From Pseudonocardiales bacterium (GTDB lineage: Bacteria > Actinomycetota > Actinomycetes > Mycobacteriales > Pseudonocardiaceae): DNA of 64,000 nt. Position numbers and translations under genes: made by a program. Positions 32,587 through 39,769 of the stretch are shown here, one piece after another; position 1 is the stretch's first letter, and each line of letters opens with the position of its first letter. The DNA lies in contig JAFAPC010000113.1 in assembly GCA_019247305.1 (NCBI GenBank), positions 26,421-90,420 of the forward strand. The letters run 5' to 3'. The notes under the pieces are model-generated. The model had not been told where the DNA came from. It did no database searches and saw only the letters and a list, made by a program, of their open reading frames with translations.

Positions 32587-33225
32587 TCAGGGTGTCCGCT
32601 TCGCACCGTTGTCCCGTGCCTGACGGCTTTCGTAGAGCTCCCAGGCTCGTCGGCGCGCCTCGTCAGCGCGGCGCTGCGCATCCTCACGCACCAGCTGTTC
32701 CTGTTCTGGCGTGGCGTGTCCCTCGGCGACCGCTGCCTCAGCGGCCACCCAGCGATCGATTTCCTCATCGCGGTGGCGCTCTCTGGCCCCGACACTCGGA
32801 TCGTCGCGATGCCGACGCTGGTAGTAGGGATTGTCTTCCGACAAGCCCCCGCTGAACCGCCCGTAGGCACCCAGGAACAGCAACAGCATCCCGGCGATGA
32901 AGCTGAAGATCACATTTGACATCCGGAACGCCAGCAGGTTGAACCTGGTGTCCAGCACGGTGAGGTTGAGCAAGCCGGAGAGCAGGAACAGCACGCCGAT
33001 CACCACGGTGATCGTGGACGAGATCCGACCACCGCGCACCGCAGCGCCAATCAGGACCCCGCCGACGATCAGCGAGATCGTCGCGAGCAGGCCGTTGGAA
33101 GACAGTCCGAGCACCATTTTGCCGTGGACGGCGAGAAACCTCAGCCGATCGACAAACCCGAGAGTCCCGAAGATGCACAACCCGACACCGAGCACCGCTG
33201 CTCCAGTACGGTGCACAAGATCCAC
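32587..33225 (-). CDS. DUF4383-type membrane protein
   Basis: A 212-residue protein with four transmembrane segments (about residues 9-27, 43-60, 70-92, 105-125): GAAVLGVGLCIFGTLGFVD, LLATISLIVGGVLIGAAV, TVVIGVLFLLSGLLNLTVL and VIFSFIAGMLLLFLGAYGRF. A charged cytoplasmic tail of ~80 residues follows, rich in Arg/Glu repeats. This layout fits DUF4383 proteins of actinobacteria, whose function is unknown. GTG 33225 is preceded by GGGAG; an ATG at 33252 would add nine residues. Confidence 0.82.
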   Translation of the reverse strand: MDLVHRTGAAVLGVGLCIFGTLGFVDRLRFLAVHGKMVLGLSSNGLLATISLIVGGVLIGAAVRGGRISSTITVVIGVLFLLSGLLNLTVLDTRFNLLAFRMSNVIFSFIAGMLLLFLGAYGRFSGGLSEDNPYYQRRHRDDPSVGARERHRDEEIDRWVAAEAAVAEGHATPEQEQLVREDAQRRADEARRRAWELYESRQARDNGAKRTP

Positions 33226-33308
33226 TTTACTCCCAGACGGGGAGCACAACACCTATACCACAGTACTCCAATCCTCAGCAGCTAGTAGATCTTGCCAGTG
33301 AGGATCAG

Positions 33309-34634
33309 TCAGCGCAGCTTCGCGCCAACGCTGATCAGCTTCTCGCGGAAGTTCTCGTAGCCGCGGTCCAGCAGGGAGACTCCGGTCACCGTTGAGTCAC
33401 CCTGCGCGGCGAGCGCGGCCAGCACGTAGGAGAAGCCCGCGCGCAGATCCGGGACATGCACGGTCGTTCCCTGCAGCTTCGTCGGCCCGACCACGACGGC
33501 AGAGTGTTGGTGATTTCGCGACCCGAAACGGCACGGGGTGCGCCCGAGGCATTCGGTGAAGACCTGCATCTGGGCCCCGAGCGCCTGGAGCGCCTTCCCG
33601 TATCCCAACCGGTTTTCGTGCACCGTCTCGTGCAGCACGGTCACCCCGTCTGCCTGGGTGAGCGCGGTGACCATCGGCGACTGCCAGTCCGTCATGAAGC
33701 CCGGATGCACGTCCGTCTCGATGACCAGCGGGCGCGGCATGGACTTCGCCCGCCAAAACGTCACCTCGTTGCCGTCGCTGGAGAAGTCAAACTCGCCACC
33801 GGCGCGCCGGTAGACGTTGAGATAGGTTCCCAGATCGGCCTGCCGAACGCCGTGCACCGTGATCCGGCCGTCGGTCGCCAGCGCGAGGCTCGCCCAGGAC
33901 GCCGCTTCAAGCCGGTCCGGGATGGCGGTATGAGCGGTCCCCCGCAGGCGGGAGACACCGGTGACCTGAATGACGCGGTCGGGCTGCACGGTGATCAGTG
34001 CACCCATGCGCTGGAGCAGACAGATCAGGTCGATGATCTCCGGCTCGATCGCGGCGTTGCGCAGCTCGGAGTCACCCACCGCGGCGACCGCCCCGAGCAG
34101 GAACTGCTCAGTCGCCCCCACGCTCGGGTATTTCAGCTCGACGACTGCGCCTTTCAGGCGGCCCACCTCGGCGGTCAACGTGAAGCCGGTGTCCGTCCGC
34201 TCGCTCACCGCGCCGAACGCACGAAGCACATCCAGGTGCAGATTGACCGGACGCTCCCCAATGCTGCAGCCACCGGGTTTCCAGAGCTCCGCGTGACCGG
34301 TGCGATGCAGCAGCGGCGCGCAGGTGAGGACCGGGATCCGGCTGCGCACGTGGAAGTACTCCAGATCGCGCGTCGCGGCGGTGTGCACGTCGCGTGCCTC
34401 GATCCGCAGCTGGCCATCCACCGGTTGGGCGGTGCTGCATCCCAACACCTGGAGCAGCTCGGCCACCAGCCGGGTGTCCACGATCTGCGGGGTGTTGTGG
34501 ATGAACACCGGCTCCTCGGTCAGCAGCGCCGCGACCATCAGCTTGGGAACCGCGTTCTTCGAGCCGCGGATCTTGACCGTTCCGCCGAGCGGGCTGCCGC
34601 CGGTCAGGTGTAGCGCGTCAGCGTCGTCAGTCAT
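33309..34634 (-). CDS. murA: UDP-N-acetylglucosamine 1-carboxyvinyltransferase
   Basis: A 441-residue enolpyruvyl transferase that starts peptidoglycan synthesis by joining phosphoenolpyruvate to UDP-GlcNAc. Key features are the N-terminal GGTVKIRGSKNAVPKLMVAA with the Lys-Asn pair, and the active-site loop KPGGCSIGERPVNLHLD with Cys123, the residue alkylated by fosfomycin. The C-terminus has ALAAQGDSTVTGVSLLDRGY and ENFREKLISVGAKL. Length is slightly above the usual ~420. Some actinomycetes have two MurA copies; sequence alone does not say which this is. It diverges from the CYTH-CHAD gene across 233 bases that should hold both promoters. Confidence 0.93.
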   Translation of the reverse strand: MTDDADALHLTGGSPLGGTVKIRGSKNAVPKLMVAALLTEEPVFIHNTPQIVDTRLVAELLQVLGCSTAQPVDGQLRIEARDVHTAATRDLEYFHVRSRIPVLTCAPLLHRTGHAELWKPGGCSIGERPVNLHLDVLRAFGAVSERTDTGFTLTAEVGRLKGAVVELKYPSVGATEQFLLGAVAAVGDSELRNAAIEPEIIDLICLLQRMGALITVQPDRVIQVTGVSRLRGTAHTAIPDRLEAASWASLALATDGRITVHGVRQADLGTYLNVYRRAGGEFDFSSDGNEVTFWRAKSMPRPLVIETDVHPGFMTDWQSPMVTALTQADGVTVLHETVHENRLGYGKALQALGAQMQVFTECLGRTPCRFGSRNHQHSAVVVGPTKLQGTTVHVPDLRAGFSYVLAALAAQGDSTVTGVSLLDRGYENFREKLISVGAKLR

Positions 34635-34867
34635 GAGGAAGAAAAGCTCCTTGAGTGAAGGTCAGGTCCTACTGGCGTGGACGCGCGATGCGTCCGTCGG
34701 TTGTCCGGCTGGGCCACGGTAGCGCTCACCTGGCTGGCTCCGTCTCCGGTAGCGCCAGTCGTCGTGCCGTGACGAGGGGGGTGGATGAGGGCACACGGCC
34801 GATCGCGGATGGGTTATGAGAAGGGAGCGGGAGGGTATCACTAGTTCTTGTGGTGAAGGGAGACGCT

Positions 34868-36400
34868 GTGCAGGCGACGCGGGAGATGGAGCGCAAGTAC
34901 GAGGCGATCGAGGGGCTGGAGTTGCTCGACCCGGCGAAGTTGCTCGGGTTCGACGCGGTGAGCGGGTCGGAGGAACAGGATCTGGCGGCGGTGTATTTTG
35001 ATACCGCCGATCTGCGCCTGATCAGTGCGGGGGTGACGTTGCGGCGTCGGGAAGGGGGAGCTGACGCAGGCTGGCACTTGAAGCTGCCAGCGGGTAAGGA
35101 CACTCGCGAGGAGCTGCGGCTCCCGCTGGGAGGCTCCCCGCACCGCCCGCCCGCGGAACTGGTCGCCTTGACCCGGGTGTACGCCCGCGGTGCGGTGTTG
35201 GGCCCGGTTGCTGAGTTGATCACGCGGCGACGCCGCTGGGTGCTCACCGATGCTACCGGGCGCTCACTAGCGGAAGTGGTGGATGACCACGTGAAGGCGC
35301 GGACTCTGGGTGCGCAGACCACGACCGTGGCCTGGCGTGAGGTGGAGGTCGAGCTCGGCGAGCATGGTCAGCGGAAGTTGCTGGATCGGATCGAGCGCCG
35401 GCTGCTGAAGGTGGGGGCCCAGCGTGCGGGGTCCTCCTCGAAAGTGGGCCGGCTGCTGGCTGACCGGCTGCCCCCCGCTGTGACGACGTCGAGGCCTGAT
35501 TCTGCTCACTCTGCTCGGTCGGCGGGGGACGTGGTGCTGGCCTACCTCAGGACGCAGGCCCAACAGTTGCGCCACTATGACCCGCTGGTGCGACAGGACG
35601 CCCCGGACGCGGTCCACCAGATGCGGGTGAGCGCCCGCCGGATGCGCAGCGCGTTGCAGGCATTCGGTCGCGTCCTCGATCGGGAGGCGACCCGGGAGCT
35701 GGTCGCGGAGCTGAAATGGGTGGCCGGCGAGCTGAGCGGCGCCCGAGACACCGAAGTGATGGCCAAGCGGTTCGCGGCGCTGCTCACCGAGGTGCCCGAC
35801 GAGCTCAAGCTGGGACCCATCGACGCCGGGTTCACCCGCTCCTTCCAGCGTCGCGGGGCCGACGCCCGCGACGTCGCCCTCGCTGCCCTCGACAGTGACC
35901 GCTACCTGGCCCTGCAGGACCGGATCGACGCGTTGTTCACCGAGGCGCCCTTCACTGCCCGTGCTACCCGCAAGGCCAAGCGTGAGCTGCCCAAGAGCAT
36001 CCGGCGAGCCTATCGCCGGGTGGAATCGCGGATGGCTGACGCGACAAACCAACCCGCCGGCGAGAAACGCGACCGTGCCCTGCACGAGGCCCGCAAAGCG
36101 GCCAAACGGCTGCGGTATGCCACCGAGGCCGTCAAACCCACGCTCGGCAAGCCCGCCGGGAGGCTGCGCAAGCACCTCAAATCCGTCCAGAACCTCCTGG
36201 GCGAGCACCAGGACGCCGTCGTGTCCCGGCCCGTGCTACGCGAACTCGCTGCCCGGGCTCACCTAGAGGGCGGAAACGGCTTCACCTACGGCCTGCTGTA
36301 CGCCGCCGAGGCGACGCGCGCTAAGCGGGCCGAACACGACCTCCCGTTAGCGTGGAAACGGATGCGCAAACCCAAGAACACCGCCTGGCTCACCAGCTGA
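34868..36400 (+). CDS. CYTH-CHAD domain protein
   Basis: A 510-residue protein. Residues ~5-200 form a CYTH (triphosphate tunnel) domain: REMERKYEAI has the E-x-E-x-K signature in variant form, and AVYFDTADLRLISAGVTLRR follows. Residues ~215-505 form a CHAD domain, a helical bundle rich in conserved His and Arg: PDAVHQMRVSARRMRSALQA and ALHEARKAAKRLRYATEAVK. CYTH domains bind inorganic polyphosphate or organic triphosphates, and CHAD binds polyphosphate. GTG 34868 is chosen because AAGGGAG sits five bases ahead; GTG 34850 is an alternative. Confidence 0.92.
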   Translation: MQATREMERKYEAIEGLELLDPAKLLGFDAVSGSEEQDLAAVYFDTADLRLISAGVTLRRREGGADAGWHLKLPAGKDTREELRLPLGGSPHRPPAELVALTRVYARGAVLGPVAELITRRRRWVLTDATGRSLAEVVDDHVKARTLGAQTTTVAWREVEVELGEHGQRKLLDRIERRLLKVGAQRAGSSSKVGRLLADRLPPAVTTSRPDSAHSARSAGDVVLAYLRTQAQQLRHYDPLVRQDAPDAVHQMRVSARRMRSALQAFGRVLDREATRELVAELKWVAGELSGARDTEVMAKRFAALLTEVPDELKLGPIDAGFTRSFQRRGADARDVALAALDSDRYLALQDRIDALFTEAPFTARATRKAKRELPKSIRRAYRRVESRMADATNQPAGEKRDRALHEARKAAKRLRYATEAVKPTLGKPAGRLRKHLKSVQNLLGEHQDAVVSRPVLRELAARAHLEGGNGFTYGLLYAAEATRAKRAEHDLPLAWKRMRKPKNTAWLTS

Positions 36401-36443
36401 CTGGCGCCGGCAGCCGGTGCATGGGCTGTTGCGACGCCGTGCG

Positions 36444-36992
36444 TTAGCCGATGGGGCCATCCCGACGCCGGTGCTGGTTTCGCTGCTCGCGTAAGTGGGC
36501 CTGGCGTTCACCAAAGAATTCGTGTTTCAGGCTGTAGGCGAACGTCACTACCATGCCGCCCGTTCCGATGAAGAACGATCCGGCTAGCACCAACACGCCG
36601 AGAACGGTCAATCGTGCCAGGCCCACCAATCCCGTCGCGACACCGAGCAGTGTTCCGGTGGCGCGTCTGATCCGGCCCGCCCGCACTCCGGCTTCGGCCC
36701 TGCTGTACGCCCGGGCCGTCACCACGCCGGAGCCTACGACACAGGCCGCCACGATCACAGTGAATGTGACCTTGAATGCCCCGGGCGAGGCCGAATTCTT
36801 CCAGACCACACTCACGATGAGCGTTGTCATCGCACCGCAACCGACAGCCAGCGCCAGATAGAGCAACGACAGGGCGGCACGGCGAGCCCAATAAGAGGTG
36901 CCACGCGTGTACCAGGTCGTGCCGAGAAGGTAGATTGACTCGACCGGCCGCGTCACGTGATCCGTCGACTCTCCGCTAGCCGAAGATTCCAT
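36444..36992 (-). CDS. Four-span membrane protein coupled to a type VII-like effector
   Basis: A 182-residue membrane protein. Hydrophobic spans include ALSLLYLALAVGCGAMTTLI, VTFTVIVAACVVGSGVVT, TLLGVATGLVGLARLTVLGV and LVLAGSFFIGTGGMVVTFAY; the C-terminal tail is very basic. The ATG at 36992 overlaps the 3' end of the effector-like gene by 17 bases, so its translation is coupled. I do not recognise the family. The position right after a secreted toxin-like protein makes an immunity role plausible (inference); it could also be a secretion helper. Confidence 0.7.
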   Translation of the reverse strand: MESSASGESTDHVTRPVESIYLLGTTWYTRGTSYWARRAALSLLYLALAVGCGAMTTLIVSVVWKNSASPGAFKVTFTVIVAACVVGSGVVTARAYSRAEAGVRAGRIRRATGTLLGVATGLVGLARLTVLGVLVLAGSFFIGTGGMVVTFAYSLKHEFFGERQAHLREQRNQHRRRDGPIG

Positions 36993-38253
36993 GCCAGATG
37001 TGTTCCGCCGCGTCACCGATCTTCTCTCCCAGCTCCACGTTAGCCGTGACGACGGCGCTGCCGGCGTCAGCAAAACTGTGTCCGACACCGCCGAGCAGGC
37101 CGTACTTGTGGATGTTGTCCGCCCAGTGCGCCTCGTGAGTCAGGGCGGTGACCGCCTCGGTGGCCTCGTAACCCACGGCCATCCCGACCCCGGCGACCAC
37201 GACGGCTGGCGCTGCCTCCGGTGCCAGCGCGATGATGCCCGCAGCGGCGCCAACACCAGTGAGGGTGGCGGCGCTGTCTGCGACAACCGCGTTGGGTACC
37301 GACCAACCCCCGTTGTGCACGTCGTCGTAGACGTTGTACGCGGTAGCGGCGAGGTCGACCAGCGGCGCCGCTCTGAGGATCTTCAGCTTGGAGATGTCCG
37401 GGCCGGCGGCCTCGAGGCCCTCCTCAAGGTCGGTGGCCGCCAGCCGCGAGCCGGGGAACTTGCTCGCCAACGCCTCAACATCGGCCAGCTCGCCGCGGGC
37501 GGCCTTGAGCCTAGCTAGCGCGTCCTTCTTGGCCGCCTTGAGCTCGGCGTACGCGGAATGTTCGGCGCTCTTGCCGCCGGCCAGGGCGTATGCCTCCTTG
37601 GCCTGGCGGTAAGCCGTGCCCAGCTCGGCCACGCGCGCACTCTGGAGCTTCACGGCCGCTCCGGGCACCGCATAGAGGTCGGCTGCCGCGGCGCTGAGCT
37701 TGACCCAGTCGGTGAGGCCGAGCTGCTTGGCCTCAGCCGCTTCCTGCGGCGTCACGGCTGCGGGACCTATGGTGGCGTTGTTCGGGTCCAGGGCGGCGAA
37801 GAGCGGTTCGAGTTCGGCGAGGGCCTGCCGGCGGGCGATGTCCGCCAGCTGCGCTGCGGCATTGGCTTCGGCGCTGAGCTGCTCGGACTGCGCCCGCAGG
37901 TGGTCCGGCACAGTGATGGTCTGACCGGGAGCGGCGAGGGGAACGTTATGCTCACGGGCGGTCGCGACAGCGTTGTCGTACTCCCTCTTCGCGTTGCCCA
38001 GCGCTGCCGCGAGCCGGTCCACTGTGCCACTGAGGTGGGTCAGGCAGTCGCTGATGGCCCGGGCGCCGTTGGTGTCCTTGTGCCACGCGCCGCTAAATGC
38101 CCGCGCCGCCTGGCCTGTCCACGCCTCGCTGACTAAATTGTTGACCTTCGTGTCAAGCACTCTCCCCGCGGTGTCGAAATCCGGACTATTCTTGGCCGCA
38201 GACATGGTCAATTCGTGCAGTCCGGCGATGTCTCCAAAATTCGCTTCACCCAT
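36976..38253 (-). CDS. WXG100/PPE-like type VII secretion effector candidate
   Basis: A 425-residue protein. Residues ~1-110 are a helical domain with VSEAWTGQAARAFSGAW, a W-x-G turn typical of WXG100-like type VII substrates, between two long helices. A helical, alanine-rich middle (ADIARRQALAELEPLFAALD; then KAAKKDALARLKAARGELAD) follows. The C-terminal ~130 residues are glycine- and alanine-rich and hydrophobic (NAVVADSAATLTGVGAAAGI, APAVVVAGVGMAVGYEATEA) and end YGLLGGVGHSFADAGSAVV, which resembles membrane-active tails. No secretion apparatus genes are in the window. The start is seven bases after the EspC-like gene. Confidence 0.65.
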   Translation of the reverse strand: MGEANFGDIAGLHELTMSAAKNSPDFDTAGRVLDTKVNNLVSEAWTGQAARAFSGAWHKDTNGARAISDCLTHLSGTVDRLAAALGNAKREYDNAVATAREHNVPLAAPGQTITVPDHLRAQSEQLSAEANAAAQLADIARRQALAELEPLFAALDPNNATIGPAAVTPQEAAEAKQLGLTDWVKLSAAAADLYAVPGAAVKLQSARVAELGTAYRQAKEAYALAGGKSAEHSAYAELKAAKKDALARLKAARGELADVEALASKFPGSRLAATDLEEGLEAAGPDISKLKILRAAPLVDLAATAYNVYDDVHNGGWSVPNAVVADSAATLTGVGAAAGIIALAPEAAPAVVVAGVGMAVGYEATEAVTALTHEAHWADNIHKYGLLGGVGHSFADAGSAVVTANVELGEKIGDAAEHIWHGIFG

Positions 38254-38260
38254 CGTGGGG

Positions 38261-38560
38261 CTATCGGGTCAACTCGTCGAATAGGTGCTTGTTGGCCCGA
38301 TCGGTTCGGGTGTACGTCTCGTGCGCAGCGTAGAGCTTGTTCCCGTGGTCAGTTACCCGCTGTGCTAACGACGCGGCCAGAAGCTGGATCGACTGCAAGA
38401 CCGCCCCCAACTCGGCATTCAGCGCAGCATCGCCGGTGTCTGGTGCGCTGCCAGGTAGCCCGGCCGCGAGGCCCTGCAACAACCTGCCCTCGCTGCTGAA
38501 GGCGGATGCGGCAGCAGCGAGTTCGTCGAGCACAACCCGGTAGCCATCGTCACCGCTCAT
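38261..38560 (-). CDS. EspC/WXG100-like small secretion partner
   Basis: A 99-residue helical protein: GYRVVLDELAAAASAFSSEG, then AALNAELGAVLQSIQLLAAS, and a C-terminal helix with YAAHETYTRTDRANKHLF. The Y-x-x-x-[D/E]-like motif near the end (YTRTD) and the overall helical hairpin fit EspC-like partners of type VII substrates. The ATG at 38560 overlaps the upstream TGA (ATGA), and the effector-like gene starts eight bases after its end, so all three are coupled. The secretion role is inferred from size, fold and neighbours. Confidence 0.65.
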   Translation of the reverse strand: MSGDDGYRVVLDELAAAASAFSSEGRLLQGLAAGLPGSAPDTGDAALNAELGAVLQSIQLLAASLAQRVTDHGNKLYAAHETYTRTDRANKHLFDELTR

Positions 38561-38874
38561 GCCGACTGCCGCGCCAAGGCCCGCATCGAGTCCCGTTGCC
38601 AGCGCCACGTCTGCGGCGCCACGTTGGAGTCGATGAAGAGTGCGGTCACTCCGGTGCGAATTAATTCCTGCTCCACAACGCTCTCAGGTAGCCCTACCCA
38701 CGGTTGGAACTCACCCAGCACCTCGACAAGCTGCGCGAGGCTGGTGAACGCCAGACACCCGTACTCACCACTGGCCAGCTGCCGAACCTCCAACCCGAAA
38801 CTAGGCGACGCATCACTATCCCGACGAATAGGACAAGCCGGAACGAAAAGGATGGAACTAGGCGTCTCGATCAT
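38557..38874 (-). CDS. SAV_915-like small protein, first gene of the type VII-like cassette
   Basis: A 105-residue protein: SSILFVPACPIRRDSD, LEVRQLASGEYGCLAFTSLA, QLVEVLGEFQPWVGLPE and VEQELIRTGVTALFIDSNVA. The layout (FVPA start, L-x-x-L-V-x-x-x-G-x-x-Q-P-W-V middle) fits the SAV_915-type family that accompanies WXG100-like genes in Streptomyces and relatives. Its biochemical function is unknown. ATG 38874 is chosen over upstream codons because it starts the protein-like part. It overlaps the EspC-like gene by four bases. Confidence 0.65.
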   Translation of the reverse strand: MIETPSSILFVPACPIRRDSDASPSFGLEVRQLASGEYGCLAFTSLAQLVEVLGEFQPWVGLPESVVEQELIRTGVTALFIDSNVAPQTWRWQRDSMRALARQSA

Positions 38875-38968
38875 GTGGCTGGGTACGAGACCAGGGCTCT
38901 GCTGTCGTAGTCCCACGGCGGTTGGACTCCCTCGGTGGTCGATCAGTCGCGGGCACATTACCGGCTGA

Positions 38969-39142
38969 ATGCAGACTCGGCACGCTCGGAGTCCGGGTCA
39001 ACCCGTCGACGTGCGAGGTAGCCCGGTACAGGCAGACATAGCCAGGGAGGGCGTCGGACGGTCTGACCGGTACTCGGTCGACTGGGGTGAGGTGGCTGAG
39101 GAGCTGATGCGGGAGGTGGTCACGACAAGGCGGCGCGACTGA
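38969..39142 (+). CDS. Possible small protein, 57 residues
   Basis: An open frame from ATG 38969 with a moderately protein-like middle (VRGSPVQADIAREGVGRSDR, then YSVDWGEVAEELMREVV). There is no clear ribosome site and no family that I recognise. It may be a gene remnant or a chance frame. Confidence 0.25.
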   Translation: MQTRHARSPGQPVDVRGSPVQADIAREGVGRSDRYSVDWGEVAEELMREVVTTRRRD

Positions 39143-39769
39143 CCGCTCGGATTAGCCGCACCGCCCCATCGTGACTCATAGATTCTTCCGTCGGAGCTAG
39201 GTGAGTGGCCCCGACACACGATCCATTGCCCGGGCTGGCCGCTGTAGGTCAGGCGGTTGGTCTCATCCGCTCCACGACTCCGATTGCCCACCGATCGATG
39301 ACCTCTCGATTAGTGGCGGATGGTTTATGCTGCGTCGGGAGCGGGAGCGGTGGCACGACGACGGGCTTGCCGCCGCCTCTGCGGGTACCGCGCCGAATAC
39401 GTGGGGGGAGGCTCGTATCGCAGCGGAAGTGGCACGACCAGGTCCGCCAGATACCGAACTTGAGCGGCACGGCGCAGTTGGATTTATGCACGTAGTTCCT
39501 CGTTCCTTGAGTACGAATACATCGGGTTGTCGCCGGCTCAGTCCCGTCGACACGACCCTACTCCGAATATCGTCAAGTCGACGCCCGGGGTCGGGGCGCC
39601 GGACGTACGCAGTGTGTCAGACCGGCGTGCGGGTGGGTCGCTACGAACGTGAGGGAAACGTGAGAACCGGGGATGGACACCTATGGGAGGATTCCGTTCG
39701 TGGACCAGGAGGGCCTGCGGGTGCCGCCCGGTCCGCTTGGTCGAACCCCCGGTCGAGAAAGGGCAAGAA
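39143..39769. other. Long noncoding stretch before the SARP/NB-ARC regulator
   Basis: 627 bases with no convincing gene. Open frames here have arginine- and serine-rich translations without domain patterns and poor codon-position bias. It should include the promoter of the large regulator gene. Confidence 0.4.

Noticed and set aside
33456..34613. 385-codon plus-strand frame opposite murA
   Set aside because: Antisense shadow of a well-conserved gene.
35267..36208. 313-codon minus-strand frame opposite the CYTH-CHAD gene
   Set aside because: Antisense shadow; Gly/Leu/Gln-rich translation without a domain.
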